64,000 nucleotides of DNA from Caprimulgus europaeus (taxonomy: Eukaryota; Chordata; Aves; Caprimulgiformes; Caprimulgidae): the NCBI GenBank assembly GCA_907165065.1, contig OU015523.1, positions 14,073,834-14,137,833 on the forward strand, in the 5' to 3' direction. The notes under the pieces were generated by a model. The model was not told the origin of the DNA, searched no databases, and saw only the letters and a list, made by a program, of their open reading frames with translations. Position numbers and translations under genes: made by a program. This document shows, one piece after another, positions 1-11,219 of this stretch (positions within the stretch are counted from its first letter, which is position 1; the number at the start of each line of letters is the position of its first letter).

Positions 1-278
1 TTTTAGCAGGGTCTGTAGCGATAGGCTAAGGGGTAATGATTTTAAACTAAAAGAGGGGAGGTTCAGACTAGATATAAGGAAGAAGTTTTTTACACTGAGG
101 GTGCTGAAACACTGGCCCAGGTTGCCCAGAGAGGTGGCAGAAGCCCCATCCCTGGAAACATTCAAAGTCAGGTTGGATGGAGCTCTGAGCAACCTGGAAG
201 GTGTCCCTGCTCACTGCAGGGGGGTTGGACTAGATGAGCTTTTGAAGGTCCCTTCCAACCCAAACTATTCTATGATTC
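1..278 (+). mobile_element. CR1 LINE 3' end (cut by the window edge)
   Basis: The sequence matches the 3' region of avian CR1. It has the block GGAAACATTCAAAGTCAGGT, then GGTTGGACTAGATGAGCTTT, and ends in the typical CCCTTCCAACCC...TATGATTC tail. It lies in the last visible intron of DRD3, antisense to that gene. It is similar to the copy at 21,824-22,234, suggesting the same subfamily. It reaches base 1, so its 5' extent is unknown. Confidence 0.93.
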
Positions 279-977
279 AGTTTCCATGCACGTGTCTGCA
301 TTTGGTGAATGCTGGAGGTGACATTTATTCCTGATACAGAGGGACTTGGCAAGAGCTCAGACTCCTTGGGACCAGTTATATGAATGGATGGATGGGGTTT
401 TGGCAAAGGCCTGGTGACAGACAAGCATTGTCTGTATTATTTCTCTGCTATTACTGAGTTAATGAAGGGAAGCAGAGTGTCTGGTGGCCGTGGCAGATGA
501 CTGGGGCACCAGTCTCCTGGCTTCTACATCCAGCTCTATAAGCTGGTTCCTCTGCTGGTTCTTGCTTCAGTTTCCCCTTGTGTAATTGGACCTAAGAGCT
601 GCTGAATATAGGGAAACTTAGCCTTATAGTAATAACAATAATTTTTTAAAAAAGGAAAAAGGTGTTGGCTGTTGCTCCTTCTAGCAGTGCTCTTCCTAGC
701 AGGGCTTGTTGGCCACTAGTTTAAAACAAAAGGGCAACAAAACAGCAAATAAAACACAAACATACTTGGCTCTCAACATTTGAGAGCATTACCCTAGATT
801 CCTAAATGTCCCACTCTTGTCTCCTTGTCTCTCCTGAGTTTGTGGAGCAGTGGCAGCTGAAGTCTGGGCCTGCCTTGCATTTTTTAAATCTCAGTACTGC
901 ATTAAGAGTTTCCTCGCTCTTGCGAGTCCCAAACCCTCACCCCTTGCACCCCCACTGAGAGAGCAGCTCTCACTTAC
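279..977. other. DRD3 intron sequence, nothing else recognised
   Basis: This is the intron that follows DRD3 coding exon 5. Beyond the CR1 copy at its left end I see no exon, no repeat that I can name, and no match to the TM6-TM7 coding sequence on the minus strand. Confidence 0.7.
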
Positions 978-1242
978 CCAGGACGATAGCTAGCATCTGT
1001 GTAGCCTTCCTCTCCCGAAGCTGGATCAGCCGGGGCTGCTGGTGCGCTAGCTTCAGAGAGCTGATGGTTTTGCCATCGCTGAGCCTCCGTACCTCCAGTC
1101 CTGGCTTCGTACTCTTCCTCCTCTCTTCCAGCCTGCTGTGTTGTGTAGTCCCTGGTGTCTTGGTGAGGGATGCCTCGTGGCAGAAGCTGCGGTACCGCTG
1201 CAGGCTGAAGACAGTCAGCAACTTCCTTTTGGTAGACATCTC
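978..1242 (-). CDS. DRD3: DRD3 coding exon 5 (ICL3 and start of TM6)
   Basis: The exon covers most of the third intracellular loop and the start of TM6. Its 3' part (LEVRRLSDGKTISSLKL to RERKATQMLAIVLG) is clearly D3-like. The donor is G|GTAAGT with the last exon base at 978. The acceptor was chosen at GGCCAG|GAG (exon start 1,242) because the preceding exon ends in phase 0 and this site keeps that frame. An AG seven bases upstream (CTCAG) would break it. The exon is 265 bases and leaves one base of a glycine codon. Summed over all exons, this makes about six fewer ICL3 residues than the human protein as I remember it. TM6, TM7 and the C-terminus must lie left of base 1; I found no match for them in 1-970. 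Confidence 0.9.
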
Positions 1243-2215
1243 CTGGCCTGAGCATTTGAGTGGGAGACAGGGGGAGAAGGTGCCTTGGCATCTGTTTGGC
1301 AAAGCTTTTCTCTCCATGTGTTCCTGCAAAAGAAGGTGCCACAGGGGAACCATCCAAACCATTCATTGGGTCAAAGGATGATGAGAAAAGTTGTAGGAGT
1401 CACCCTTAGCCCCACTTGTTTGTTAGCTTTGCACCATACCCTCTGGATTGATCTTGGCTTATCAGAGGGGTGAACCAGCACCAGACAACTCTCTGCTCCA
1501 TCCCACCAAGGAGAAGCACGAGAACAAGGAGAGCTGAAGCATCTGATCTGCTAATCTTTCACTTGTATTTTTGTGTTGGCCCTGCTACCCTCAACATCCC
1601 AAACCCCTTTTTAATGCAGCTTCACTGTGAGAAAATGGGTAAAACAAGCGGATATGTGTGACCAGGCGAGTCCCTTTCAAACCGTTATGCTGGTTCCCAT
1701 GGTTGCACATATTTCATCTAGAAAGGTCAGTGGAACAAATGCTCCATGCACCATGAGCATTTTGACCTCTTAAGTCTGTCAGATGAAGAGGTTTGTTTTG
1801 TTTTGTTTTTAAATAATCTAGGTTAATGCCCATGAAGCCCTGAGAATGAAGTTTCATAGAGAAAAAAATCAGTAAATGAAAACATTAAAATCAATAAATG
1901 AAGAAATTAGCCAGGCTCTGCACAGCTGAGAAAGCCCTGCTCTGATGAAATGTTGAAGTAGACTCTGCTCTTTTCTAGTGGCCTGGTTTTAGAGGACAGA
2001 CATAAACAGGGAGTATCCTCTTCCTAGAGGGCTGAAAAGGATTTAACTGGAGCTTCTGCATCTCAAATATCATGATGTATGAGTGAGGGATGGGATGAAA
2101 ACATGCCATGACCCTTCTTTATGCTTTCCATTCTGTGCTTTGACCCTTTGAGGAGAAGAGATGATGCATGCCCTGTCCTTTTCAACAGCTCCTGCTGCGT
2201 TCAGCTGGCTCTTAC
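1243..2215 (-). other. DRD3 intron between coding exons 4 and 5
   Basis: This is an intron of about 970 bases with a GTAAGA donor and a CCAG acceptor. No repeat or additional exon was recognised in it. Short open frames at 1,285-1,661 on plus show no recognisable domain. Confidence 0.8.
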
Positions 2216-2412
2216 TTTGTGTGCGTAACACGGTGTGGTGCTGGTGCTGTGGCTGCCCTGCCGGGTGAGGGTTCGCTTCTTTTGTCTCTGTCTTAGCACG
2301 AGGTAAATCCGGACATAGAGCAGCAGGGTCACCATGAAGGGGAGGTAGAAGGACACCAAAGAGGAGTAGATGATGAAACTAGGATTGGATATGGAACAGA
2401 CACTGGGATCCC
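2216..2412 (-). CDS. DRD3: DRD3 coding exon 4 (ECL2, TM5, start of ICL3)
   Basis: The 197-base exon begins with two bases that complete a glycine codon and encodes [12 protein letters not shown], then TM5 and the basic start of the third intracellular loop ([12 protein letters not shown]). The acceptor has a long pyrimidine tract ending CCCCAG. The donor is AAA|GTAAGA, so the exon ends in phase 0. C185 is the ECL2 disulphide partner of C107. The TM5 serines S196, S197 and S200 correspond to the catechol-binding serines of D2-like receptors. The tail [14 protein letters not shown] is poorly conserved with mammals, as expected for ICL3. Confidence 0.94.
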
Positions 2413-3491
2413 CTGGGGAGGAGAAGAGAGAGAGACAGGAGTGGCTGAGCAGCTTTGGTTTAGTACAAGGAGGCTCTGGTGTGTTGGCAAAGCAAGTTGA
2501 AAGGTGGCCGGGGCTCAAAGGCAGTCTAACGAGTGCAAGTATCTCCTGTCTCAATTGGTGCAAATTCTACCGTGGCCTACCCACTCACCTAACTGATGCT
2601 TAAAATGGACTCTACCTAGGGCCACCCAGCATGACCCAGCATGCATCTGCTCATTTTTCTGTCCAACTTTTCTCTCATGGCTATTCCCATCCTTTGTCAG
2701 AAGATCTTTTCTCCTTTTGTCCTTTGTCCTATTCCTCTGACAGGCTCTGAGCTGTCTGGATGCAGAGGTGTGCCTTCACCCTCATCTGTCTGGACCAGGC
2801 ACTGGGGAACAGCAGGACTTCCCACTCCCTGTCCCCTCTCAACTCCAGCACTGCATAAAGGATGGATGGGGAGCAGAGGACTTCTGCCCATGGCTCAGAG
2901 AGGAGATAGGGTCCCCTGCCCCTCTGCCTCCAGAGAGAATGGTCTGCCCTAGGTGAGGGGAAGGAGAAAGACCAACCTGCTTCCAAGGCAGAGGCTAAAT
3001 TGTTTGCTCTCCTCAAGGGATTAGGTGAGGAAGCAGCCAGCTAGTTGGATGGGAAGGAGGTTTCTTCCAAGCAGTGCCTAGATGCAATCCTTGCTGTTTA
3101 GAAATATGTCCTGTATCAGATTTAATACTGTGTCTGGACCTGTTGGTATCAGCAAGATGCAGAGTGTGTGTGTGTGTGTGTGCTGCTCGTCTGGAGATTT
3201 GCTCTGTGTGCACAGAGTGATTGTTTGGGGGAATCTGTAGACCTGGATACTTTGATGGACATGGATTTGTCAGTAAAGCAGGCAGGTCTGTCCCCAGAGC
3301 AACAGTCGGTGTCTGCCTGAGCAAATGGCAAATTTATAGATTTTTCTCACCCTCCACAGTAGGCTTTCCAGTTCCCTACAATTTCCTGTAACTTGGAAAG
3401 TCTGCAGGACCCACGTTAAATGATCTGGCCATGACAGGGCAGCTCAATTTCCAACCCACCCCTGCATGCTATTGTTTGGGATGTCACCTAC
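2413..3491 (-). other. DRD3 intron between coding exons 3 and 4
   Basis: This is an intron of about 1.1 kb containing a short TG microsatellite near 3,163-3,182. No other structure was recognised. The open frames here have no recognisable similarity. Confidence 0.8.
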
Positions 3492-3634
3492 CTGTAGTAT
3501 TGAAGCCAAAGAGGAGAGGACATGACACTGCGAATGCCAGCATCCAGACTATCACAATCATGAGAGAGACCCTCCTGCAGGAGCTCTGCCCAGTGCTATA
3601 CTGGTACTGAACTGGTTTCACCACTGCAGTGTAT
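3492..3634 (-). CDS. DRD3: DRD3 coding exon 3 (DRY motif, ICL2, TM4)
   Basis: The 143-base exon starts with the last base of the DRY arginine codon (D131-R132-Y133) and continues [21 protein letters not shown] into TM4, ending FGFNTTG. The acceptor is CCACAG|A and the donor ACAG|GTAGGT, leaving one base of a glycine codon. The ICL2 sequence and the conserved TM4 tryptophan (W162) fit a D2-like dopamine receptor. ICL2 has lysine at residue 138 (VVKP), where I recall methionine in mammalian D3. N177-T-T forms a possible sequon in ECL2. The phases match the neighbouring exons exactly, which supports an intact gene. Confidence 0.95.
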
Positions 3635-4837
3635 CTGTGGAACAAATCAGCTCCAGAAAGAGGAGAGGTAAGAATGGAGGGAGGAAAAGGACCAGGTTTT
3701 AAAAGGAGAAATGGAAGCCACATAGGGAACATGATAGTGAATGTGGTGAAGAAATGGAAGAGGAAAGAAGATCAGATGATGGGATCAGGAATTTGCAGAA
3801 ATGGTAAGTGGGGTGTTGGGGGGAGGGACAGAAGAAATCAGAGTTAGTTGGCAGCACTGCAGAGAAATGCTCTGCAAAACTGACAGCATTGTGAAGCTAC
3901 AAGGTTTGGGATACCAGATGGATCTAGAAACCCCAGGAAACCCCCATCCCTCAAGCCTCTCAGGTTATATGTGCACTGCTGGGAAGAGCAGACTCTGGAG
4001 AAACCTCAGGCTGCTGCACTCCCTGCCTCAGCTGCCAGCTCTGCTGTTGGCCCTGCTGACGGCAAGGATTGCCCATGGGCAGGTGTCCAGGGCCTTTGGC
4101 TGCTGGGGTGCCCAAGAGGATGCAGTTTGGATTTGGAAGGCACAGGAGGCTCATCTTTAGGACAGCCCAGGGGATGATCCTTGCAGGCAGAGCCAAAATG
4201 AAATGGGGATAAAGATTCCCATGGATGAACACCAGACCAACCCAGCACTGAGAGCTGCTTCATACGATTACCCTTGAACCACATATTACAAAGGTACAGC
4301 ATGCAGTGTTTTTTCCTTCCCCCACTCCTTGGTCCTAACAGCACCACGTGTGCCTAAGACTTGGCTCCCAGCCCTCAGTGTTGCTTAAAATAGGCTCAGT
4401 TTTAAGATGCAGGAAAATAGGGCAAGGATGAAGATTACACAGCAATAATCTTCACCCCTGGCTATGTATATGGCAGGATTTTGTTTATTAAAACTTAAGT
4501 GAGGTCTCCAGAAGGGTACACCTTCTTTGAGACTCAAAGGGAAGTAGATGACCAATTCTGGTTCCTGCCTTCAAAAAGCACAAGGATGTGGTTGACTACC
4601 TACTGGTGATGTTTTACTGCTTGTGCCTCTCTGCCCTTAAGTGCAGACATCTTCTAGCAGATGGTGGGCAGAGCCACGTTAGTAGCAGTCGTGGCAGTGA
4701 GAGACTTGTAGGGAGGTTTGTGTTCCTGAAGACACTGATGCTGCCTGTGCAAACCCCACTTCCTTGTCCCTGCCACGCTGGGGTATGGGGCCAGCCCCCA
4801 TCTCCAGACTATCCCCCTGGGTGCTGCTGGCTCTCAC
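3635..4837 (-). other. DRD3 intron between coding exons 2 and 3
   Basis: This is an intron of about 1.2 kb bounded by a GTGAGA donor and a CCACAG acceptor. I saw no repeat family or alternative exon in it. Confidence 0.8.
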
Positions 4838-4950
4838 CTGTCAATGCTGATAGCACAGAGGTTTAAAATGCTGGCGGTGCACATCATTACATCCATGGTG
4901 ACGAAGATATCGCAACAGATGCGGCTGAAAGTCCAGACTCCTCCGGTCAC
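4838..4950 (-). CDS. DRD3: DRD3 coding exon 2 (ECL1 and TM3)
   Basis: The 113-base exon encodes [14 protein letters not shown] onward through TM3 and stops inside the DRY motif. It is flanked by an acceptor ending CAG and a donor AG|GTGAGA. It joins exon 1 in phase 0 and leaves two bases of the arginine codon for the next exon. Counting from the start codon, C107 is the disulphide cysteine (3.25), D114 is the amine-binding aspartate (3.32) and C118 lies in the ligand pocket. All of these are retained. Residue 113 is methionine where I recall leucine in the human protein. The exon is too short to stand out as an open frame and was found by similarity and splice sites. Confidence 0.95.
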
Positions 4951-5059
4951 CTGCACCAGCAACCACAAAACTGTCAGCCTTGTTGTGCACCAAGTCCTGC
5001 TAGGTAATGTATGAGGAGGTGCTCTCCTCCAAGTATCTCAAGAGCTAGATGAGTTCATG

Positions 5060-5165
5060 TCCACTGTGATGTGTGGAGGGAAACTGAGGCACCTATGTTG
5101 TGTGCGAGATAACACAGCCATAGGTCATGCAGAAGGGGCTGCACCTTGATTTCAGCCCTTTGGTT
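5060..5165 (+). mobile_element. possible second MIR-like fragment
   Basis: The segment contains GGGAAACTGAGGCAC, then ATAACACAGCCATAGGTCA, then GCAGAAGGGGCTG and TTGATTTCAGCCC. These follow the order of the 3' half of the MIR consensus. The match is short and degenerate, so chance similarity is possible. Confidence 0.4.
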
Positions 5166-5989
5166 ACTCTTACAGAGGGAGGCAGGGTGAAGAAATAGAT
5201 AGCAGCTATTCCTTCTCTTAAGGCTAGCATGAGAAAATGATTTACATTTGATATCACTGTATATATCCTTTGATTAAGCATTATCTGAGAAGATCTAAGG
5301 CCTGAAAGCGTTTCTCAGCTTAGCTGCTGGAATTCTCTTGCAGGCAGTGAGCTGGAAAAGTGCTGCAAATTTTATGCATTTATGTATGAAACAGAGACCT
5401 GAGACCCGACTTCTCCAAAACCTTATTGGGATTCTTATCTCAGTTGCAGATTTTTATTATTAGATCTGAGTGAGAACTCACAAGCTGTTCAGATAAAGGA
5501 TTTTGCTTTGCTACCATGTTGAGCTTTTGTTCTAGATGTTTTGAATTTTTGATCTGAAGTAAAGGTGAAAACTTAGCTACGGACAATCTTTGTGATGGAG
5601 ACAAGCATCTTTTGGCCCAACCATCAAGTTCTTGACAATGACCGTTTTGGTTGACAATGAGATGCACCAAGCACTGTATGGCACTTCTTTTCCTTGGGGC
5701 TGGTATGATAGCCTGGCTCCGAGCAAGGTGGTCTGCCTCAGCATCTGCTCCTTGTAGGACATGAACAAGGAGGCAGCCTGCTCTCCAACAGAAAAGCCTG
5801 TTGGATGAGTACAGCAAACAAATTTAACGCTGCGCTGGTTGGAGAAGAGGAGGAATGGAGCTGGAGGAGAGGAAGAGGGAAGTTCTCTCCTTGCTTGGAG
5901 AGAACCTGGATTTTAGCCTTCAATCCCATAGATCCTACTGGTTCAGCTGGATCCTGGAAAGCTACCAGGAGCTGGCACAAGTTCCTGGT

Positions 5990-6440
5990 CTCTCTGCTTA
6001 CATTTAGACCACATCTGGAGTATTGCATCTGGTTTTGGGGCCCTAGTACAGGAAAAACATTGATAAACAGGAGTGAGTCCAGCAGAAGGCTACCAAGACA
6101 GTTCCTGGGGCCAGGAGCACTTGTCCTGTGAGGAGCAGCTAAGGGAACAGGGCTTGTTCAATCTGGAGAAGAGGTGGCTATTTGTGGGGGCTAACAACAG
6201 TCCCCTAGTGCCTAGTGGGAGGATGTTAAGAAAGTTGGAGCCAGGTTATTAAGAAGATGAAGCCAGATTTTTCACAGCAGTGCATGGTGGGAGGACAAGA
6301 GGCAACAGGCATAAGTTGAAAGAAGAAAGGTGCAAACTAGTGATGAATCTAAGCTTTCTGACCATGAGGACAGCGAGGCAGTGGAGCCGGTGAGTTTGTG
6401 CAGGTTCCATCCTTGGAGGTTTCCAAGACCCACTCAAAAA
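5990..6440 (+). mobile_element. old CR1 LINE fragment lacking its 3' tail
   Basis: Typical CR1 blocks appear in order: ACCACATCTGGAGTATTGCA, TTTTGGGGCCC, GTGAGGAGCAGCTAAGGGAA, GGGAGGACAAGAGGCAACAG, CATGAGGACAGCGAGGCAGT and TCCATCCTTGGAGGTTT. Several indels and substitutions mark it as old. The match stops before the terminal GGTCCCTTCCAACC and octamer tail found in the other copies, so it is truncated at the 3' side, where most CR1 copies are truncated at the 5' side. Confidence 0.88.
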
Positions 6441-7761
6441 TACCCATCCCAGATCAGGCTGGAGAGGGTGCCACAAGTAAGCTTGGCTTCTAAGGCAGTG
6501 GGTCAACCCTGCAGCAAGTGTCGATGCCTAGGAAGGACACGGGTCCCTGCAGAGAGAAGCACTTGTATAAATGCAGAATTGAGTCTGTGGAGGAGTTGTT
6601 TTCAGAGCTGTTTAAGAAATAATCTTGAGAAATGTAAATGGTTTTGGTCGTGTCAGTGTTCCTGCACAGGGGCACAGAAGCTCGCTGAGGTGAGCTGTGT
6701 CTTTTGGGTGTTCTCTGCTGGACCCAGCTGCTACGTGTCAGAAGTCAGGTACTGAACGAGGCAGTCTCCTATTAGATGTGAAGGAGTGCAGGGGAGAGAA
6801 ATGGGAATTGACTTGCAAAGTGCAGTAGGAACTGTCAGTTCTCTGATAGTTGCGGGGCTCCTTTGTTTTCTTTTAAAAAAGCAAGCAAAGGAAAATAAAC
6901 AATCAAACAAAACCCGTAGAGATTTTCTGCACAATTAGCTGGATGACATGATCTGCAAACTGAAGGTTGCCCTTCTAAAATTAGGGACCTTAATAGGTAG
7001 GTTCAGGTTTCAAAGAAAGCCCACACTGGTTTTGCTTTAGCTGCAGATTTTGAGATCTATTTAACCATCTCCTTTTTTATTTTTTTTTTTAAAGCTTTCA
7101 GCCTTTGCAGTGAGACCCCATAAGGGGTGTTTCTGTAGTCTGAGGCAAAATGCAAGGCAGTGTCTGTGTGATCTCTGGAGTCTGGAGAATATTTCAGCAG
7201 GAGCTGGTGCCAGGTGTTTGCAGGAAAGCCAGCTGCTGCTAGCCCAGCAGATGTGCAAGCACTTAACTGAGGAAGTTTCCAAGGTCCTCAGCACATTCAC
7301 ATGCTGAGCCCAAGAATGTGAACCATTAAAACTGAAGAAGATGGTGGTGGGAATGGCTCTGAAGTGAACCCTCTCAGCATGATGCATTCAGATCACACCA
7401 CCTGCAATAACTGCTGTAGCTTGTATTAAGAGGATGCCTGATAGATCAAAACGTTTGGGCTTAAAACCCATCCTCACCTCCCATTTAGAAGCCACAGCTT
7501 CTAAAATGGGGAGTAGCTCTGCTGAAATCACTGAAGTAGTTAATGTTACCCAGAGTTTATTCCAGAATTGAACAATGAAGAAGAGTCTTTTTATTATAGG
7601 CCTTGTTTGTAATTTTAAAAAAATTATCTATTTCTGCTCTTCCTTTTATTGCTCTGTTCTGCTCATCTTTGCTGCAGCAGCCAGAACTTGCTAGCGTGCA
7701 TTTCTGGTTTCCATGTGCTGGCAGGGTACCTGTTCTTTATCCCTCTGGTGCCTTTTGTCCA

Positions 7762-7972
7762 GGAATCTCAAAGCACATCACAGGTATTAATTGAATGAAT
7801 CCTCACAACTGCCTGGGTGAGGTGGATGGTCAAACATCATTCTCTTACAGCTGATGAGAGCAAACCACAGAGAGATGAGCCGATACAATCTCTCATTACC
7901 ACTCAGTGCGTGTGCGGCAGAAGCGGGAATAGAGTCCAGGATGAAATCCTGGCTGTGTCAAAGACAATGCTA
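7762..7972 (+). mobile_element. MIR-family SINE fossil
   Basis: The order of motifs follows the MIR SINE consensus: AATGAATCCTCACAACTGCC, a GGTGAGGTGGATGGT block, TTACAGCTGATGAGAG, CCACAGAGAGATGAG and finally GGCAGAAGCGGGAATAGAGTCCAGG in degenerate form. MIR predates the amniote radiation, and bird genomes keep only scarce, worn copies. The divergence fits that age. An alignment to MIR subfamily consensuses would settle it. Confidence 0.7.
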
Positions 7973-10900
7973 AAGCTCCCTGGAGACTATTCAGGTCAGG
8001 CTCTCACCTCATCTTTCTTGGCCACCAGTCTGCTTTATCCACAAAATTGCGGTATTATTATTTTTAACTTTCCAACCCTACAGGAAGTCTTCCAGTTTAA
8101 AAAAAATTAAAATCATGTGCATTTATAAACTTATGCAGAAATATCATGCTCCTGAATCCTTAAAAATAAACAGTTGTAGGTCTTGTTGCTCCAGTGTGAG
8201 AGCCAAAGAAGAGGAGGGAGTGTTACTCTCACATGCTCTGAACAGAGCTGTAGGCTGGGCCTCAGTCACAATCATCTTCTGAAGCTTTTTTCCCTTTGGA
8301 GGTAGAACTGGATGTTGTGAGAAGACTGAGAAGGATGCTCCAGGCCATGCTGCTACATGACCTCCTCCATTTATACAATGACTACAAGGCTATTTAATGT
8401 CATCAAACTCCAGTGGGCAGAATAACCTAATGCCACTGTCATCGAAACCTTGGTGAGCTCCAGTAAGTTGCAACAGCTATAGCATCAGAGGTCAAAAAGA
8501 GATGGGGTAGCAGTACTGGTATATTAGACCTACCTGTTGACCCCAGAGGATTGCTAGACACAGTGCTGAATAGCATTTTTGTGCCAGAAACTTCATTAGT
8601 TGGAGATGAGGATTTTGAGGTTATAAAATCTTCCTATTGTTGCTCTGTCACAGTCTTCCCAAAAGACTTCTCAGAAACAGTTCTGGTTTGCATGATTGAT
8701 AAAAGAAAAAATTTCATGGAGAAGGTCCAGGCCACAGATGGCTCTAAAAACTGAGTGTAAAGAACAAAGTTAACAAGTGACAGTTAAATCTGAGTTACTC
8801 ATCCACCTCTAGCTTCTCCATAAATGATGGCCAGGTCTCAGATGTCCAGTTTGGCAAATGTTCAGTAGATGAAAAGGTATTGTACACAGTTTTGGGGATT
8901 GAATGATTTATTGGCAATTTCTAGGCCCATAGTGTACTGAAGCATGATGCCATTTCTGCTTCATTGGTAGCATTGCTGATCCATAAACAGCATCAAATAC
9001 CTAAACAACTTTAGGGCTTTTGGGTCTTTTTTTTTAAAATCTTGGTCTTGCTGGACTCCTACAGCCTAGTTTTCTAGGAGATAAGCTGAGAGTGGTAGAT
9101 TGGGTGTGGGATGTGTGTAGGTTCTTCTCCTTGTTGTTTGGGTGACTCTTGGATCAGCTTTGATTATCCAAGCTCCACAGATGGAAGTGATTCTTGAATG
9201 TATCTACAGACACAACTAGCAAACAGACCTCCTGTTGTGCTCACAAACTGTGACCACACTACTGCGTGGGGACAGAGGCTGCTTCACAGACGTGCCTCAG
9301 TCACCCTGTCCACAGCCATAGCAAGTGCTTTTCTTTTCTAATGCAAAGCAAATTGTGATTTCGTTAAAGATCAGAATACACTTGAGGTGATGGGCTATAC
9401 CAGTCTTAAATAAAAATTGACTTTCAATAATATTTTTTTAGTTGCAATCAAATTGCTGAGTCTAATTCTGTCTTGCTGGGATGGCTTCCCACACACACAC
9501 ACACTTATTCCTTGCTTTTTAATCATTCAATGTAACACAACTGAGCTGTACACGTCCTGCAGGCCAGCTCCAGGATCGCTCCACACAGATTAGTCTAAAT
9601 GTTGCTATTGACTCCATTAGGAACATGATCACACATGCAGTATCATGGTGCTCTCTTTGTTCTTTCACTCCCCACTGATGCTATACATAAAAAATTAACC
9701 ATCAATGCCCTTATTAATAATGCTTATACACAGAGCAAACCCTTAATTTCTCTTAATTGTAGCCTTGCTGAGACTGCAGTGGGCACAGTTTGGGAGAGTG
9801 GCTTGGATTAACACAAGGGAAATGCTCAGGCTGGGTGCCAAAGCTTAGAGCTGTGTTGCCAATTCATCATATTCTGGTGGCAGAGGAGGGCTGTAGGACA
9901 CCACCAGTCCCCTGCTACTTGATCAAATCTCCTTGTACCCACATAGCAGGTCTGGCATTTGCTGGTGGTGTCCTGTCTTGTCCTACTTTCTGTTCAGGCA
10001 CTGCACAGTCCATATGCACAAGTCAAAATCCCTCTCTGCTTCTGCTTTGTTCTGCAGGAAAGAGGTCAGCCAAAGGTGGGCAGCTGCCAACAGAATATTT
10101 ACCCTACCCTTCAGCCTGATCCTGCTTGCCCCTTACAGAAAAGAGCATCAGGCTTCAGTGAAATCATGGCTCAGAGGCTTGTCTGTCTCTGTAAGCATGA
10201 GAACAGGGTACTAGGGCTCAGCTGAAAGCTTACAGCTGATAGATGTTCTCTCTGATTTTTCTAGACCTACCAATTTTTGTGGATTAGTGTAAAAATGCTG
10301 AAGAGAACAGATAAAAATGTCAGCTGTAGCATACCTTCATGTATTTACTTTATTAAAAATAGTTGCCTCAGGAGTGGCTTCAGTAATTCAGGATTTTGTG
10401 GCATTGTTGGGGGATTTGGTTTGCATCTTTGCTGCCCTGTATCTCATGGTGTTGTCCATACCGTGCACGGTCATGCCAGCACATTTTTACACTGGCCAAT
10501 GGGCAAAGATGAGTGAAATGGAGAATAAGACCCTGAGGGCTTGATAAGTCCTTTGAAGGTATTGTGAAAATGCTCACAAGACTTAAAGAGATTTTGGACC
10601 ATGTTCTTCAGCTTCATCTCTTTGCCAGCCTGCTTGGGAAATGTTGATTGGAGCTGACCTAACATCATAGATGTTAAGGTTCTTAAACTCCACAGGAGAT
10701 GACCATTTGGCTGCTTGTTTTCCATCCAGCAGGAGTAGGGATTGATCTGGGCTCTAAGATGAGTTCCTATAAGGTATTTCTACCCTATTGCCTCCCCTAC
10801 CATTCCTGAATCATCACGGTGCTCGCTGGCAACTCTTCTGGCTGATGGAGTCAACTTCAAGAATGCTCAGATGAAAGCAGTATTAGCACATCAGAACCCA

Positions 10901-11219
10901 AAATCTAGATTACTGGCTGTAGCCCAGCTGCCATTCCAGCTCAAAGAGGCTATGCTCTGCCAGGAAGAGCATGGCTCAGGGTATATGCTGATGGGTGGGA
11001 CTGTGGTGTGTTTGTCCAGCATGTGTTCAGTCTACGAGGCCACTTGTGTGACATTGTGGGCTGCCAACCACCCCACAAATGCTCCAGAGCTACCTGGAAG
11101 GGTTAAAATGAAAATGGACTTTATCTGCACCAGAGCTGGCCTATCCTGAGGGCGAGCACTAATGCTGGCAAACTCACACTGTGGTTAATTTCTGCCAATC
11201 TTTCCTAAGACATACTCAC

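Larger units (their letters stand above)
4951..11219 (-). other. DRD3 intron between coding exons 1 and 2
   Basis: This is the largest complete intron of the gene, about 6.3 kb, bounded by a GTGAGT donor and a TGCAG acceptor. It holds a MIR-like fragment near 5,060-5,165, a 3'-truncated CR1 at 5,990-6,440, a better MIR-like SINE at 7,762-7,972 and a short CA microsatellite near 9,490-9,504. The remaining sequence (for example 8,000-9,480 and 9,510-11,200) has no structure that I can name. Confidence 0.8.

Noticed and set aside
281-970. Possible last DRD3 exon (TM6-TM7)
   Set aside because: No minus-strand frame resembles the expected CWLPFF or NPVIY motifs, so the exon is outside the window.
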